This document shows positions 1 through 8,936 of a stretch of 64,000 nucleotides of DNA, piece after piece. Source of the DNA: Dyadobacter sp. CY326 (GTDB taxonomy: Bacteria > Bacteroidota > Bacteroidia > Cytophagales > Spirosomataceae); contig NZ_JAJUXI010000003.1 in assembly GCF_021390515.1 (NCBI RefSeq), forward strand, positions 310,001 through 374,000, in the 5' to 3' direction. The notes beneath the pieces are model-generated. The model did no database searches and was not told the DNA's origin. It saw nothing but the letters and a program-made list of their open reading frames with translations. Position 1 is the first letter of the stretch. The number at the start of each line of letters is the position of its first letter. Both the position numbers and the translations under genes were made by a program.

Positions 1-3000
1 CGACAAGCATCCTATTGCGCACGGTTGAATTCCATAATAAAGCAGTCTGTGGGCCAGGTGCTCATTGGCACTGCTTGCGGAATGTCTGCCATTGCCGCTC
101 CACATTTAATGCCAAGGCCAAATTTCGAAAAAGCTGTTTTCGTGGACCGAACCATCAAAGGTAAAGTGTCCGACGAATCAGGCGAAAAAGTGCCGGGCGT
201 AAGCATAGTTCTAAAAGGCTCCACAACAGGAACTGTCACCGACTCGGAAGGCGCTTACACAATTAACGTCCCGGACGCAGGCGGAACATTGATCTTCTCA
301 TCCGTAGGTTTTTTGTCACAGGAAGTCCCCATCGGAAGCGGCGCTACCATTGACGTCAAACTCGCAACCGATTCGAAAGCATTGACAGAAGTCGTTGTGG
401 TTGGATACGGCAGCCAGCTCAAAAGAGAAATTACGGGTGCAGTTCAAACCGTAAGCGCCGCCGAACTGAAAGACGTGCCTGTTTCGCAGGTGACACAGAA
501 ATTGCAGGGACGTCTTGCGGGTGTGCAGATCAACCAGACAACTGGAAAGCCCGGTCAGGGAATGACTGTTCGTGTTCGCGGACAGGTTTCTGTAACAGCA
601 GGGAGTGATCCATTGTATGTAATCGACGGTTTTCCCATTACAGGCAACATTGGTGCATTGAACCCGGATGAAATAGAAGACATCTCCGTCCTAAAAGATG
701 CTGCCTCAACTTCACTTTACGGTTCACGCGCTGCAAACGGCGTTGTGCTCATCACGACAAAACGAGGCAAACCAGGCGAAACGAATGTTGGACTTACAGC
801 CTATTACGGCATTCAAAACGTTCCTGAAAGAGGCCGCGTAAAAATGCTGAATGCGCAGGAGTTCGCACAGTTTAAAAAGGAGTTTTATGAGGATCAGAAC
901 ATTGCTGTTCCAAAAGAATTCGAGAATCCAGCGAGTTATGCAAATAAGAATAACGACTGGTATGATGCCGTTCTTCGTTCGGCGCCGATTCAAAGCTACA
1001 ACCTGACCATAACTTCAAATAAGGACAGACTTAAAACGTCGCTTGTGGCGGGGATTTTTAATCAAAAAGGCGTTGTAGTGAACAATGATTACAAACGTTA
1101 TTCACTGCGGATGAACTCGGAATATGATGTTTCTGACAAAATTCAGATTGGTTTCAACATTGCTCCGCAGTATATTTTTGATAACACGCCACGGACAGAT
1201 GGTGACCGCGGAACGGGTATCCTTTTCAACGCATTGCATACATGGCCGGTTATGCCAATCCGCGATGAAAATGGCGAGCTGACCAAGGTTAACACATTCC
1301 CAAGCAGCACAGGAAACATTTTTAACTATCCAAACTGGGTGCGCGCTGCGGAAGAATTGACCAACGAAAACAAAAACACAAAGCTGCTGGGCAACACTTA
1401 TCTGGTTTACAGCCCGATCAAAGGCCTTAAACTGAGAGCAACGCTGAACATTGAATACGAAAACAACAAGTTTTTCTTCTTCAATCCATCCACAGCGACT
1501 AGTGCTATCAATGTCCCAATCCCGACAACGGCGGTTTCAATTCGCCAAAGCCTGGAAAACGTGGGCTGGCTAAACGAGAACACGGCTGTTTACAACCGCA
1601 GTTTCGGCGATCACAATTTCGAACTGTTGGCTGGGTTTACGCAACAGCGTTATCGTCAGGATTTCACCCGCATCCAGGCTGACACTTATGCCGATGACAG
1701 ACTTCCAACAATTCAGGGAGCACTTAACATTAACCGCGGTGGCACATTAACCGGCTCGAATGAGTGGTCGTTAAGATCTTATTTGTCTCGCTTGTCATAT
1801 AATTACAAGGGCAAATATCTGTTTACAGCGGCAATTCGCGCAGACGGTTCCTCCCGTTTTGGATCTGACAACCTTTGGGGTTCTTTCCCATCAGCTTCCG
1901 CAGGCTGGGTTGTATCCGACGAAGAGTTTCTTAAAAATGTCAATCAGGTTTCATTTGCAAAAATTCGGGGAAGCTTTGGTGTAATTGGAAATAACAACAT
2001 TGGTAATTACACGCAGTATGCGCTTGTGAACAACACAACCAATGCCGTATTTGGAAACACTGTGGCAACTGGCGCCGTGGTAACTTCTTTGGCTAACCGC
2101 AACCTGGGTTGGGAAACTACCAAACAGTTTGACCTTGGTCTGGACCTGGGCTTGTTCAACGACCGTATCCAGTTTATTTATGACTTTTATACCAAGAGAA
2201 CGACCAATTTGTTGTACGCAGTTCAAATTCCGCAAGAAGCAGGTTTTACCAATTACAATGACAACATTGGTGAAATCAAATTCTGGGGACACGAGTTTTC
2301 TTTGACAACAAGAAACTTGCAAGGCAAACTGAAATGGACAACCAGCGCCAACATTTCTTTCAACAGAAACAAAGTGCTGGAACTCGCTCCGGGCATTGAC
2401 CGCGTATATGGAAGTTTCCACATCACCCAAGTTGGTCAGCCTTTCGGACAGTTTTATGGAATGGTTAAGGACGGATTTTATATGAATGCGGAAGATTTGG
2501 CCAACTCTCCAAAAGTCCCTGGGCGATCAGCGATTGGTACAATTAAGTTGAAGGATGTGAATGGTGACGGTCAAATTACATATGGCGGTGACGCTGATGA
2601 CCGGACCATTATCGGTAATCCGTTCCCTGATTTCACTTACGGAATCGTGAACGATTTGTCATACGGAAACTGGGATTTCTCTATCGTGGGTTCGGGTTCA
2701 CAGGGAAATCAACTTTGGGTTCGTCACCTTTACAGCACAGCCAACCTCGACGGTGTGTTCAACATGGTGGCCGGTGTTAAGGACCGCTTCCGCGTTAAAA
2801 ACAATGCAGCCGGCGTTGCAACAGAAGTTATTTCGACTGGTAGCGGCATGTATGGAGCAACCAACAATGGCGGAAACTTCACGGGAATTGAACGTGACTG
2901 GAACAGCTCGCACTTCGTTGCTGATGCATCTTACTTCACGATCAAGAACATTACAATTGGCTACAACATTGGTAAAGTAAATAAATTCTTCAAATCTGCC

Positions 3001-3180
3001 CGTGTCTACGGATCAGTTCAGCAGGTTTATGTCTTTACCAAATATTGGGGTGGACCAAATCCTGAGACCAGCGCACAGGGCGACGGAAACGGCGATGGTG
3101 GTAACCTGAGCCAGGGTGTTGACTTTTCAAGCTATCCGGTTCCACGTACTTGGACTTTGGGTGTTAACCTCAACTTCTAA
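1..3180 (+). CDS. SusC/RagA-type TonB-dependent outer-membrane transporter (5' partial)
   Basis: Outer-membrane channel of a SusC/SusD system, taking up oligosaccharides or other large nutrients with TonB energy. The frame is open to the left edge, so the true start and most of the signal peptide lie outside the window; a TTG at 25 is only an internal candidate. In the visible part, residues about 50-125 form the carboxypeptidase-regulatory-like domain (GKVSDESGEKVPGVS). The TonB-box/plug transition EVVVVGYG follows, then the plug (VRVRG, PLYVIDGFP, SLYGSRAANGVVLITTK) and a long beta-barrel ending in aromatic NLNF. SusD follows 38 bases downstream, so the two are almost certainly cotranscribed. 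The substrate cannot be read from the sequence. Confidence 0.95.
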   Translation, partial: RQASYCARLNSIIKQSVGQVLIGTACGMSAIAAPHLMPRPNFEKAVFVDRTIKGKVSDESGEKVPGVSIVLKGSTTGTVTDSEGAYTINVPDAGGTLIFSSVGFLSQEVPIGSGATIDVKLATDSKALTEVVVVGYGSQLKREITGAVQTVSAAELKDVPVSQVTQKLQGRLAGVQINQTTGKPGQGMTVRVRGQVSVTAGSDPLYVIDGFPITGNIGALNPDEIEDISVLKDAASTSLYGSRAANGVVLITTKRGKPGETNVGLTAYYGIQNVPERGRVKMLNAQEFAQFKKEFYEDQNIAVPKEFENPASYANKNNDWYDAVLRSAPIQSYNLTITSNKDRLKTSLVAGIFNQKGVVVNNDYKRYSLRMNSEYDVSDKIQIGFNIAPQYIFDNTPRTDGDRGTGILFNALHTWPVMPIRDENGELTKVNTFPSSTGNIFNYPNWVRAAEELTNENKNTKLLGNTYLVYSPIKGLKLRATLNIEYENNKFFFFNPSTATSAINVPIPTTAVSIRQSLENVGWLNENTAVYNRSFGDHNFELLAGFTQQRYRQDFTRIQADTYADDRLPTIQGALNINRGGTLTGSNEWSLRSYLSRLSYNYKGKYLFTAAIRADGSSRFGSDNLWGSFPSASAGWVVSDEEFLKNVNQVSFAKIRGSFGVIGNNNIGNYTQYALVNNTTNAVFGNTVATGAVVTSLANRNLGWETTKQFDLGLDLGLFNDRIQFIYDFYTKRTTNLLYAVQIPQEAGFTNYNDNIGEIKFWGHEFSLTTRNLQGKLKWTTSANISFNRNKVLELAPGIDRVYGSFHITQVGQPFGQFYGMVKDGFYMNAEDLANSPKVPGRSAIGTIKLKDVNGDGQITYGGDADDRTIIGNPFPDFTYGIVNDLSYGNWDFSIVGSGSQGNQLWVRHLYSTANLDGVFNMVAGVKDRFRVKNNAAGVATEVISTGSGMYGATNNGGNFTGIERDWNSSHFVADASYFTIKNITIGYNIGKVNKFFKSARVYGSVQQVYVFTKYWGGPNPETSAQGDGNGDGGNLSQGVDFSSYPVPRTWTLGVNLNF

Positions 3181-3218
3181 GCCAGCCTTCATTCCATTCA
3201 TTATTAAAAGATTAAACG

Positions 3219-4727
3219 ATGAAAAAAAGATATATAGCAACCTGGCTCCTGGCACTCACGCTTACGGGTTGTGCGGAAGAATTCCTGACCGTCGTGCCTG
3301 AAACTGCATTGAGCTCAGCCACATTCTTTGTTACAGAAGCAGATTTTCAACAAGCGGTTAACGGTGCTTATGTGCCGCTTCGCCAAATGTTCAATGAACG
3401 CGCCTGGGTTTTGGAAGAAATGCATTCCGATAACACTTATTATGCGCGGAACACGCTATACGGAGCGGTCGATCCAACGGAAAACGTTGCAGACTTTGCC
3501 GTGCCCACGTCGGGCGGAGTTACGGCCAATGACAACGTTTTAGTTCAATATCGTCTTAATTACCAGATTATTGCAAGAGTGAACCAGATCTTGGCACTGA
3601 TTGATGGCGTGGATTTCCCCGAAGCGTCGAAAAATAACCTGAAAGGGCAAGCATTGTTTTTGAGGGCATTTTCATACTTCGATTTGGTTCGGTTGTTTGG
3701 AAAAGTGCCTTTGCACCTTATTCCTGTTGTCGGTCGCGAGGATGCCGCATTGCCATTGGCCACCACCGAAGAACTTTATGCGCAAATAGAAAAAGATGCG
3801 ACCGAAGCAGCGGCTTTGTTGCCGAACAAAGCGAAACAGGAAGCGGGTCGTGCTACATCAGGAGCAGCTAAAACTGTGCTTGCTAACCTTTATCTAACGC
3901 AGAAAAAGTGGGCGCAGGTTGAGAAATTGGCGAAAGAAGTGATCACTAATGACGGTTATACGCTGATGCCGGATTATAACAATGCGTTCTCAACGACTAC
4001 GGCAAACAAGAACAATGCTGAATCGGTTTTTGAGATCCAGTATATGGAAGGATCGGCAGGTTACAATGGAAACCAAATTTATCGTTTCATTCCGTCACCA
4101 ATCTCTGCGGCTGAAATCGCCCCGCTAACAGGCACTTCCAATCCACAACCGACTTCTCAGGAAAGTAACAACATTCCGACTCCCGACTTGATCGCGGCGT
4201 ATGAGACAGGCGACAAGCGCAAGGACATTTCCATTGGCTACGTGACATTGAGCGGAAGTCTGGCCGAAAATAAGGTTTACCCATACATTAAAAAATATGC
4301 TAGACCGCATGCGCTGTTTCAAAATACAGGTCAAAACTGGCCGGTGTATCGTTATGCGGAAGTGTTGCTGTTCATGGCAGAAGCGCTTAACGAGCAAGGA
4401 AAACCAGCAGAAGCCGCAACTTACCTGAACCAGGTTCGCACCCGCGCAGGACTGGCTGCAACCAAAGCGACCAGCCAGGCGACCATGCGTGAAGCAATCT
4501 TTAAAGAAAGACGTGTAGAGCTTGCATTTGAAAACAAACGCTGGTTTGATTTGACAAGAACAGGCCGCGTGAAGGAAATCATCGGCGCATACGGAGCAAA
4601 AGTAAAAGCCAATCCACAAGCTTATTACTTCCCAAAAGGCGCAGTTCCTCCACCCAACGCATTCACCGTCCTCGACGACTATTACGGCCTCCCAGCAGTA
4701 GAATCCGCATTGACGCCGCATTTTTAG
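3219..4727 (+). CDS. SusD/RagB family nutrient-binding outer-membrane lipoprotein
   Basis: Surface lipoprotein that caps the SusC channel and binds the substrate. A 17-residue lipoprotein signal ends in LTGC, with Cys18 the predicted acylated residue. The body, about 500 residues, has SusD features: the N-terminal ETALSSATFFVTEADFQQAVNGAY segment, the TPR-like LKGQALFLRAFSYFDLVRLFGKVPL helix pair, and the C-terminal half with YRYAEVLLFMAEALNEQGKPAEA and FKERRVELAFENKRWFDLTRTG. It is the partner of the SusC gene just upstream. The ligand is unknown. Octamer repeats begin immediately after its stop codon. Confidence 0.95.
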   Translation: MKKRYIATWLLALTLTGCAEEFLTVVPETALSSATFFVTEADFQQAVNGAYVPLRQMFNERAWVLEEMHSDNTYYARNTLYGAVDPTENVADFAVPTSGGVTANDNVLVQYRLNYQIIARVNQILALIDGVDFPEASKNNLKGQALFLRAFSYFDLVRLFGKVPLHLIPVVGREDAALPLATTEELYAQIEKDATEAAALLPNKAKQEAGRATSGAAKTVLANLYLTQKKWAQVEKLAKEVITNDGYTLMPDYNNAFSTTTANKNNAESVFEIQYMEGSAGYNGNQIYRFIPSPISAAEIAPLTGTSNPQPTSQESNNIPTPDLIAAYETGDKRKDISIGYVTLSGSLAENKVYPYIKKYARPHALFQNTGQNWPVYRYAEVLLFMAEALNEQGKPAEAATYLNQVRTRAGLAATKATSQATMREAIFKERRVELAFENKRWFDLTRTGRVKEIIGAYGAKVKANPQAYYFPKGAVPPPNAFTVLDDYYGLPAVESALTPHF

Positions 4728-4728
4728 A

Positions 4729-5062
4729 ATTTTGAATGATTGAATAGAGTCTAATTTTGAATGAGTGAATGAGTGAATGAGTGAATGACTGAATATTTGA
4801 ATCACGGTTCAATGATTTCATCATTCACTCATTTTCTTTTTTATAAAAATTCACCAGCGCAGCCGCACCCATTCGTTCATTCAATCATTCACTCATTCAC
4901 TAATTCACTCAATCACTCAATCACTCATTCACTCATTCACTCATTCAAAATTCACTTATTCAATCATTCAGCGCAGCGGCGCCCGCTCATTCACTCATTC
5001 ACTCATTCACTCATTCAAAATTCAACGCATCAGCTCCCGCTCATTCAACATTCACTTTCCCC
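4729..5062. repeat. Octamer (ATTCACTC) repeat array with GC-rich core, in both orientations
   Basis: Downstream of susD, the sequence is built of tandem ATTCACTC-type octamers. The first roughly 70 bases carry the GAATGAGT orientation and the rest carry the complementary orientation, so the two parts could pair into a long imperfect hairpin. A GC-rich core (CAGCGCAGCGGCGCCCGCTC, near 4969-4988) interrupts the octamers, with degenerate copies near 4855 and 5030. The same octamers and core recur at 18050-18468 and 18949-18988. No tandem copy lies inside a recognised gene. Open frames across the array encode only His/Ser/Thr repeats and are not credible proteins. From 5063 to 5214 I see only AT-rich sequence that presumably holds the promoter of the next gene. 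Confidence 0.85.
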
Positions 5063-5214
5063 GACACAACAGGATAGTCGAAAAGGCGTTTCGTCTTAAT
5101 ATTGTATGTATCAGATTATTTAAAGTTTTAGTTTGCTTTATTTAAGAATGTTACGGTTTATCTTTCGCCTTGAACTAATGCTTTTTTCTTTATTACTTAA
5201 TCCTTAGCTGTAAA

Positions 5215-7911
5215 ATGTACACTAAAAAACAATGGTCTAAACTTCCCATGACACTCGCTGTGCTGCTTGCAGTGGGCGTTTTCTGCGGAGTTATGCTCAG
5301 TAACCGAACTGCAAAACACCGTCCGCCCGGTTCAAAGGTTGACAAACTCAAACTGCCGGAAGGCTTTAAAGCTGAGCATTTATATAGTCCTTCCGAAGAA
5401 CAGAATGGCTCATGGGTTTCGATGACCTTCGATGACAAAGGAAGGATGATCACTTCTGATCAATATGGCGGCTTGTTCCGCCTTGTGCTGCCGCCGATCG
5501 GCTCGACAGAAAAGCCTAAGGTGGAAGCGCTGAAAGTGGAAGGCGACACGGCGAAAGTTGCGATGGGTTATGCGCATGGTCTGCTTTATGCATTCAACAG
5601 CCTTTACGTCATGATCAACAACCGCGAAAGTGCGAAATTCCCAAAAGGAAGCGGTTTTTACAGGTTGCAAGACACCGACGGAAACGATCAATATGACAAG
5701 ATTACATTGATCAAACCACTGAAAGGTGAAGGCGAGCATGGTCCGCACAGCATTGTACTTTCGCCAGATAAAAAATCGCTTTATGTCGTGGCGGGTAACT
5801 TCACCGATCTGCCCAAAATGGACAGTTATCGCCTGATGCCCAATTGGAAAAACGACAATCTTTTCCCCTTTATCAAAGATCCACGCGGACACGCTGCGGA
5901 CAGACATGCGCCGGGCGGCTGGATCGCAAAAACAGATCCTGACGGAAAATCATGGGAGCTTGTAAGCGCAGGATATCGTAACTCTTATGACATTGCATTC
6001 AACGAGGCGGGAGACCTTTTCATTTATGACTCGGATATGGAATGGGATTTCGGCACGCCCTGGTATCGTCCAACCCGCGTTTGTCACGCAACAAGCGGTG
6101 GCGACTACGGATGGAGAACCGGCTCGGCCAACACTTCACCAGCATTTGCTGATTTCCTTTCACCAATCATGAACATTGGGCAGGGATCGCCTACCAACCT
6201 TATTTACCTGAGTGACGCAAGATTTCCCGCAAAATACAAAAACACGCTGCTGGCATTTGACTGGAGTTTCGGGATCGTCCACGGTTTGCATTTAAAGCCA
6301 AACGGCTCTACTTACTCGGCTGATCATGAAGAATTCCTCTCAGGAGCACCGCTTCCTTTGACTGATGGAGCAATTGGCCCGGATGGCGCTTTGTATTTCC
6401 TGACAGGCGGTCGTCGTCTGGAATCTGACCTTTATCGCGTGTATTATGGCGATTATAAAAACATTCCGGCAGGCGCTAACACGGTAAAACCGACGCTTAC
6501 GGCGGAACATAAGCAACGCACAGATCTGGAAAAATTCCACGCAGTGAAGGATCCAAAAGCAGTGGAAACTTCTTGGCCATATCTGAAAAGCCCGGACCGT
6601 TTCTTGCGCTTTGCAGCTCGCTTAGCCATTGAGCATCAACCGGTTGCTGAGTGGGAAAACAAAGTTTACGCTGAGAAAGACCCGCAGACATTGATTTATG
6701 CGTCCATTGCTTTGGCGCGAGAAGGAGATTCGACGAAAGTAGGAGGGCCTATCTTGAACGGACTTACCAAGATCGATTATGCAAAATTGAATGATCTGCA
6801 AAAACAAGCATTGTTACGTGCTGTGGAAGTTACGCTGTATCGCACAGGTCAGCCGGATGCGGCCACAAAACAAGCCGTTATTGCGTATCTTAATCCAAAA
6901 TATCCTTCTCCAAGCGCATTGCAAAATCGTTTTCTGAGTAAGATTCTGATTACGCTTGAAGCACCAAAAGCCGTTGAGAAAACGCTTGCCTTAATCGAAA
7001 AGAATGAGAAATTCGACGATAAAGACAATGAAATGGTGACCGCTTCTGCCGATCTTATTCTGAGGAATCCGCAGTATGGTCTGGATCTGGCTGGATTATT
7101 GGAAAAAATGCCGCCACAGCAGCAGACATTCTACGCCATTATGCTGAGCAGCGCGAAAACGGGCTGGACGCCTCAGTTGAGCGAGCAATATTTCAAATGG
7201 TTCCATAAAGCATTCAGTTACCAGGGCGGACGCAGCTACATTGGTTTTATTGACAAAGCGCGCCAACTGGCATTGAAAAATGTGCCGCAAGACAAAGTTG
7301 CTTATTATAATAAACTGTCTGGTGCTGAGTTACTTACCGGAAGTGGAAATGACCTGGTGAAAATGTATTCTCCAAAAGGACCCGGACGTGGCTGGAAAGT
7401 GGACGAAGCCGTTGCATTGGTTCAGGACAGCCTTGCGCACCGCGATTTCGACAATGGAAAGATGATTTTCTCCGCTGTGCTTTGTAATCGCTGCCATGTT
7501 ATCCAAGGTGAAGGCTCGGACGTTGGCCCGGACTTGACACAACTGGGCACTCGTTTCTCCGTGAAGGATATGCTGGAATCAATCATTGATCCTAACAAAA
7601 CAATTTCTGACCAATTCGGATCAATTGCCTACACAATGAAAAGCGGAGAATCCATTGTCGGTCGCCAGATCAATGAAGATGCAAATTTCTATTACATTGC
7701 CCAAAATCCATTTGACTCGAAAACAGTTCGAAAATTGAGCAAGAAAGAAGTTGCTTCAACAAAACTTTCGACGGTTTCTGTGATGCTCCCAGGTTTGATT
7801 AATGGACTAAATCCGAATGAACTGAGAGATCTCGTGGCTTATCTGATGTCGGGCGGAAATAAAAACAACCCGATTTATTCAGATGCTTCGGCACCGAAAG
7901 GAGGCAAATAG
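5215..7911 (+). CDS. Membrane-anchored/periplasmic beta-propeller protein with C-terminal c-type cytochrome domain
   Basis: An 898-residue exported protein. An N-terminal hydrophobic segment (about residues 11-29) is a signal peptide or anchor. Residues about 40-410 resemble the PQQ-dependent sugar/sorbosone dehydrogenase-like six-bladed propeller of large Planctomycetes/Bacteroidota membrane-bound dehydrogenases (LPEGFKAEHLY, GPHSIVLSPDKKSLYVV, DGAIGPDGALYFLTGG). A helical HEAT-like middle follows. The C-terminal haem domain carries CNRCH (Cys757, Cys760, His761) followed by GSDVGPDLTQLG and SIIDPNKTISDQF, typical of PVC-type haem-binding domains. It probably oxidises a sugar or alcohol in the periplasm and passes electrons to haem c; this is inference. 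Upstream SusC/SusD and downstream isomerase-like genes suggest one catabolic locus. Confidence 0.82.
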   Translation: MYTKKQWSKLPMTLAVLLAVGVFCGVMLSNRTAKHRPPGSKVDKLKLPEGFKAEHLYSPSEEQNGSWVSMTFDDKGRMITSDQYGGLFRLVLPPIGSTEKPKVEALKVEGDTAKVAMGYAHGLLYAFNSLYVMINNRESAKFPKGSGFYRLQDTDGNDQYDKITLIKPLKGEGEHGPHSIVLSPDKKSLYVVAGNFTDLPKMDSYRLMPNWKNDNLFPFIKDPRGHAADRHAPGGWIAKTDPDGKSWELVSAGYRNSYDIAFNEAGDLFIYDSDMEWDFGTPWYRPTRVCHATSGGDYGWRTGSANTSPAFADFLSPIMNIGQGSPTNLIYLSDARFPAKYKNTLLAFDWSFGIVHGLHLKPNGSTYSADHEEFLSGAPLPLTDGAIGPDGALYFLTGGRRLESDLYRVYYGDYKNIPAGANTVKPTLTAEHKQRTDLEKFHAVKDPKAVETSWPYLKSPDRFLRFAARLAIEHQPVAEWENKVYAEKDPQTLIYASIALAREGDSTKVGGPILNGLTKIDYAKLNDLQKQALLRAVEVTLYRTGQPDAATKQAVIAYLNPKYPSPSALQNRFLSKILITLEAPKAVEKTLALIEKNEKFDDKDNEMVTASADLILRNPQYGLDLAGLLEKMPPQQQTFYAIMLSSAKTGWTPQLSEQYFKWFHKAFSYQGGRSYIGFIDKARQLALKNVPQDKVAYYNKLSGAELLTGSGNDLVKMYSPKGPGRGWKVDEAVALVQDSLAHRDFDNGKMIFSAVLCNRCHVIQGEGSDVGPDLTQLGTRFSVKDMLESIIDPNKTISDQFGSIAYTMKSGESIVGRQINEDANFYYIAQNPFDSKTVRKLSKKEVASTKLSTVSVMLPGLINGLNPNELRDLVAYLMSGGNKNNPIYSDASAPKGGK

Positions 7912-7954
7912 ATCAACCTCGCGTTGAGTAGATTATTATTTATTAAGCTTAATA

Positions 7955-7992
7955 GAGTGGTGCGGGTTGCTAACCTGCACCACTCATTTTTT
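7955..7992 (+). terminator. Strong intrinsic terminator
   Basis: A 14-bp stem with one G-T pair (7955-7968 with 7972-7985), loop GCT, followed after one A by six T. It separates the cytochrome-domain gene from the isomerase-like genes and covers a possible upstream start at 7967, which argues that the next gene begins at 8021. Confidence 0.9.
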
Positions 7993-8020
7993 GACACAAA
8001 GTATCAATTCCAGCATAAAA

Positions 8021-8914
8021 ATGAAACGTATAGAGAGACGTTCTGCTTTGAAAAACATGGCCGCCAGCGCCGGATTACTAACGTTGCCTGCCACACTCAC
8101 CAGCGCATTTGCAGCAACGGAAAAGGCATTGGGACCCGCACTTAACGGGAAAATCAATCACTCGGTTTGTAAATGGTGTTATGGTAAAATTCCATTGGAT
8201 ACTTTCGCTCAGGAAGTCAAGAAGCTGGGTATGACATCCATTGAATTGCTTGGACAAGCCGAATGGCCTGTCATTAAAAAGTATGGACTTACGTGCGCAC
8301 TGCCATGGGGCGAAGGATTGACCAGAAATATCGAGAAAGGTTTCAATGATCCTGCAAACCACGATGAGCTGGTGAAAGGTTTTGAAGATGTAATTCCGAA
8401 AGTGAGGGAGGCAGGATTTGACAAAATTATCTGTTTTTCGGGCAATAGACGCGGCATGTCAGACACGGACGGTCTGCGGAATTGCGCAGTGGGTTTGAAA
8501 CGATTAATGCCAATTGCTGAGAAACACAATGTGACTTTGGTCATGGAATTGCTGAATAGCAAAGTGAACCATCGGGATTATCAATGTGACAGAACAGAGT
8601 GGGGGGCAGCCCTTTGCGAGATGGTCGGCTCTGAAAAATTCAAGCTGCTATACGATATTTATCACATGCAGATCCAGGAAGGTGACGTAATTGCGACCAT
8701 TAAGAAATATCACAAATATATCGCGCATTATCATACAGGAGGCGTTCCGGGGAGAAACGAAATTGATGAAACGCAGGAATTATATTATCCGTCCATTATG
8801 AAAGCGATCATTGAAACGGGTTACAAAGGTTTCGTCGGCCAGGAGTTCATTCCCAGCAGAAAAGACGACATTGCTTCTCTGAAACAAGGAGTTACCATTT
8901 GCGACATAGCCTGA
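8021..8914 (+). CDS. Tat-exported TIM-barrel protein, hydroxypyruvate isomerase-like (copy 1)
   Basis: Predicted 297-residue enzyme of the xylose-isomerase-like TIM-barrel superfamily, nearest in motif pattern to hydroxypyruvate isomerase. The N-terminus has twin arginines (RRSALKN) and a hydrophobic stretch ending SAFA, a Tat-type signal, so it probably acts in the periplasm. Metal-site motifs of the family are visible: MELLNSKVNH, LLYDIYHMQIQEGD, HYHTGGVPGRNEID and a late GQEF. The ATG at 8021 is preferred because it aligns with the start of the adjacent paralog and an earlier start would lie in the terminator hairpin. The reaction is unproven; sugar isomerisation, epimerisation or keto-glycoside elimination are all possible in this superfamily. 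Confidence 0.85.
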   Translation: MKRIERRSALKNMAASAGLLTLPATLTSAFAATEKALGPALNGKINHSVCKWCYGKIPLDTFAQEVKKLGMTSIELLGQAEWPVIKKYGLTCALPWGEGLTRNIEKGFNDPANHDELVKGFEDVIPKVREAGFDKIICFSGNRRGMSDTDGLRNCAVGLKRLMPIAEKHNVTLVMELLNSKVNHRDYQCDRTEWGAALCEMVGSEKFKLLYDIYHMQIQEGDVIATIKKYHKYIAHYHTGGVPGRNEIDETQELYYPSIMKAIIETGYKGFVGQEFIPSRKDDIASLKQGVTICDIA

Positions 8915-8936
8915 TAACATTAGAACATTATTCATT

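Noticed and set aside
4785..5099. Open frame of 104 codons rich in His, Ser, Thr
   Set aside because: It is the translation of the octamer repeat array; the 8-base period gives the same pattern in all frames.
7967..8020. Upstream start for the first TIM-barrel gene
   Set aside because: It would begin inside a perfect terminator hairpin and has no counterpart in the adjacent paralog.
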